DNA from: an uncultured bacterium
Lineage (GTDB): Bacteria > Cyanobacteriota > Vampirovibrionia > Gastranaerophilales > Gastranaerophilaceae
Direction: 5' to 3'
DNA: 8,325 nt
NCBI GenBank assembly: GCA_900547585.1
Contig: URHD01000080.1
Location: 1 to 8,325, forward strand
The first letter of the stretch is position 1, and every line of letters starts with the position of its first letter. Below are positions 6,112-8,325 of this stretch, piece by piece. Made by a program: the position numbers and the translations under genes. The notes beneath the pieces were generated by a model. That model did no database searches, was not told where the DNA came from, and saw nothing but the letters and a program-made list of their open reading frames with translations.

Positions 6112-8325
6112 ATGAAAAAGAACTGTGTTAAAACCCCGAAAACCCTTGCTAAAAAAGCATTTTCAACCCAGGGGGGGGGGGGGCTGTAAGCCACTAGTAT
6201 CACGGCTTTCCGCCTGCGCCCTCGCTGCAACCCTCTGCCTTAGCACCCCCGCGCTCGCCGACGAAACCTATACCCCAACCCTCGATAAACTCCACCAGTC
6301 CGGCGCCACAATGCCCGATTCAGATAAAATCTATCCCGAATCCGCCTACACCCTCACTGAAACCCTTGAAAAAGGCGAAAATACCATCACTCTCTATGAA
6401 CAAACCGAAATAACTCAATATTTTGACCCTGAAACAGGTGAAAAAGTCGCTGAGCAGGACAAATTACCCGAAATTCAATACAACGAAGTAAAAACTATTG
6501 AAATATCACCAAAATACTACTCTGTATCCCTCAAAAAAAACGAATACGGTAATGGCGCAGACGCGATATATTACAAATGGGATAAAAACGACGGTTTAAA
6601 GCTTGTAAACGCAGAAAATTCCGCAGAAGCACAAATCACTGTAAAATATGACCCGGCTACTTTGCATTCATATATTGAGAATGCAGTGGCCTCTCAGGCA
6701 ACAATAATTGATGGTGCAAATTTTGTTGGGTTAAATAAATACGCTACCTACGTAGACGCGGGGGGAGGTGCAATACTTAATTCCGGAAGTTCTGCAGAAC
6801 TCGGTAATATCAATGCTAATTTTATAGGCAATTATGTTTCTACCAATGAATCTTTTACTAATGCTTTCGGAGGCGCAATTTACAATGATAGCGGAACCTT
6901 AGGAAATATAACCGGAAATTTTATAGGCAATTATGCTGCCGTAATTCTTGATGAGTTTTCTGATTATACTGAGGTTTATGGAGGTGCAATTTACAATTAT
7001 AGTGGAACCATAGATAATATATCCGGTGATTTTATAGGTAATTACGTTTTTTCGCCTACAGCTGCCAGTGGCGGTGCGATTTCCAATGGTTATGGAGCAA
7101 TCTCTAACATATATGGTAATTTTGTAGGAAATTATGCGATTTCTGACGGATATGCCTATGGTGCAGCAATAGCCAATGAGGGCGCAATTAATAATATTGC
7201 CGGAGATTTTATAGCAAATTATATTGTTTCCGGAGGTTCTGCCGACTCTTCTGCAATTTACAATTACGGCACAATTGAGAGCATAACAGGTGATTTTATT
7301 GCAAATAGTGTACGCGCAACTGACTTCATAAATGCCGGTGCGATATTTAATGGTGATAATATTGGAGATATAACGGGAAATTTTATTGGAAATAGCTCAA
7401 TTACGCCAATGGATGAACCTTATGTTGAGGGAGTTGGTACTATGGCAGATCACCATGTCCATGCATCTTATGGTAGCGCAATTGGTAATTATGGTAAAAT
7501 TGAAAAAATAACCGGTAATTTCTTAAATAACCACGCGGAGGGATATACTGCATCCGGTGGTGCAGTTGCCAACTATTCCCAAATCGGTACAATTACCGGT
7601 AATTTTATAAACAACAGCGTGGTCGCTACTGGTGAGGCTGCAGGCGGAGCTATATTTGATGCTGCCAGTGAATTTGATGCTGATTATCCTGCCTTTATTT
7701 CTGAAATAAAAAATTCATCATTTATAAATAATACTGTTGAGTCCATTGAAAAAACTGCACTTGGCGGTGCAATATACTCTAAAAATGATCTTCTGATTAA
7801 AGCTGAAAACGGTGCAACATCAGTATTCTCCGGAAACAAAGCGATTTCTAACGGTATTGAAACTCAAAATGCTATTTATATGGCAAAATATACAGAGAAT
7901 GTGTCCGGCGAGTACACAATAGAGGGCAATAATTTTTCAATGACTGAAGATGTTGTGTATAATCCTCGGCTCACTCTTTCTGCAGAGAAAAATGGTACAA
8001 TTATATTTAATGATACAATAAATGGGGATAAATATTCTTCTTATAAAACCACAGGTACAATTGTTGTTACTGATATAGCAAAAGAAAAATTCAAAGAACA
8101 ATCCGGAGCTTCTATAGATTCACTTGAAGACTACATGCAATACGCAAAAGATAATTACTATTTTGATACAGACGAAGATATTATAGAATTTGGACTTTCG
8201 TGTAATCATATAGTTTTGGAAGAAAAAACAGTTGAAGGAATTGGGGAAAATGCTTCTTATTCGCTTTTGTTAACCGGCGACCAATCCGGCAAAATCTACC
8301 TCAACAACAACATAATAAACGCCAA
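6112..8325 (+). CDS. Phase-variable Pmp/autotransporter-like surface protein, OFF as sequenced, partial at right edge
   Basis: Translation from ATG 6112 reads MKKNCVKTPKTLAKKAFSTQ, then glycines, and ends at TAA 6187-6189 because the G run (6171-6183) has 13 bases. With 12 G the frame becomes GGC TGT AAG and stays open to the window end, giving about 737 residues with no stop. That product has a long basic N-region, a hydrophobic core (ACALAATLCL) and STPALA|DE as signal peptidase site near residue 49. Residues about 50-215 form a non-repeat region. About 11 repeats of 28-46 residues follow (6761-7837), each pairing a GGA[IV]-like motif with FxxN, as in chlamydial Pmp passengers. The remainder (to 8325) is probably beta-helix without the repeat motif; a C-terminal barrel, if any, lies outside. 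Likely role: adhesin or surface antigen. A sequencing error in the homopolymer would mimic this OFF state. Confidence 0.82.
6171..6183 (+). repeat. Poly-G tract (13 G), putative phase-variation switch
   Basis: Thirteen consecutive G within the coding region, between the start codon and the signal peptide core. By hand translation, 13 G leads to stop TAA at 6187, 14 G would lead to stop TAG after four further codons (A V S H), and 12 G (or 9, 15) restores the 2.1-kb frame. Tracts of this length are unstable through slipped-strand mispairing. The other G runs in the window are short; the next in this gene is six G at 6760-6765. Confidence 0.85.
6761..7837 (+). repeat. Degenerate GGA[IV]...FxxN coding repeats, about 11 copies
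   Basis: The motif A[IV] core recurs at 6770, 6875, 6986, 7076, 7166, 7253, 7340, 7478, 7562, 7649 and 7769, so spacing is mostly 84-111 bases, with 120 and 138 at two places. Seven copies are strict GGA[IV]; four are degenerate (GAAI, SAI, GAI, SAI). Each unit then reads roughly N-x-G-x-I-x-x-I-x-G-[ND]-F-[IV]-G-N-[YS], giving 11 FxxN motifs between 6821 and 7837. DNA identity between copies is modest, so these are old protein repeats rather than recent tandem duplications. The pattern predicts a right-handed beta-helix with one or two turns per unit. Confidence 0.8.

Noticed and set aside
6125..6184. GTG at 6125 as an alternative start that would put the surface protein in phase without any G-tract change
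   Set aside because: It is in the right phase, but it lies 22 bases beyond the only Shine-Dalgarno, no other ribosome binding site precedes it, and ATG 6112 has an ideal spacing. It remains a minor possibility.
6112..8325. Reading the last gene as an ordinary pseudogene with a frameshift
   Set aside because: The only disruption is in a 13-G homopolymer, and more than 2.1 kb downstream contains no stop or second frameshift, which fits a reversible switch or a sequencing error better than decay.

Overview
The window looks like a chromosomal segment of an AT-rich, Gram-negative-type bacterium. Two prepilin-like proteins carry the FTLAEVLITL type of N-terminus, there is a GHL10-family glycoside hydrolase, a GT5 glycogen synthase, a nucleotidyltransferase remnant, and a large exported repeat protein resembling an autotransporter passenger. 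This mix reminds me of uncultured gut bacteria such as Gastranaerophilales (Melainabacteria/Vampirovibrionia), with gut Alphaproteobacteria or Elusimicrobia as alternatives. That placement is inference from general resemblance, at about even odds.

Layout. Positions 50-1918 (+) encode an exported GHL10-type protein. A near-consensus sigma70-type promoter (1922-1950) then drives a tight cluster on the + strand: two paralogous pseudopilin-like proteins (1987-2550, 2565-3209) and era (3206-4093), whose start overlaps the preceding stop in an ATGA. Positions 4144-4435 hold what looks like the wreck of a two-gene nucleotidyltransferase/partner module: an MNT-type protein that begins almost at its catalytic GS motif, and an overlapping partner frame of 20 codons. 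glgA (5902-4451) lies on the - strand, converging on this remnant. A 209-bp intergenic region then separates glgA from a divergent + strand gene that runs off the right edge (6112-8325).

The most notable feature is that last gene. Its start codon and ribosome binding site are good, but an uninterrupted run of 13 G (6171-6183) falls between the start and the hydrophobic signal sequence. As sequenced, the reading frame stops after 25 codons. With one G fewer (12), the frame continues through a signal peptide ending in an ALA cleavage site and stays open for the remaining 2.1 kb. The body consists of about 11 degenerate repeats that pair a GGA[IV]-type motif with an FxxN motif, the same motif pair that defines chlamydial polymorphic membrane proteins, some of which also carry poly-G switches. 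This looks like a phase-variable surface protein caught in the OFF state. Codon and base use changes sharply inside the gene: C-rich ends flank an AT-rich repeat body, suggesting a mosaic passenger.

Functionally the window mixes housekeeping genes (era, glgA), envelope or secretion genes (two pseudopilins, an exported hydrolase) and a switchable surface antigen. No tRNA, rRNA, CRISPR array, insertion sequence or convincing intrinsic terminator was seen.
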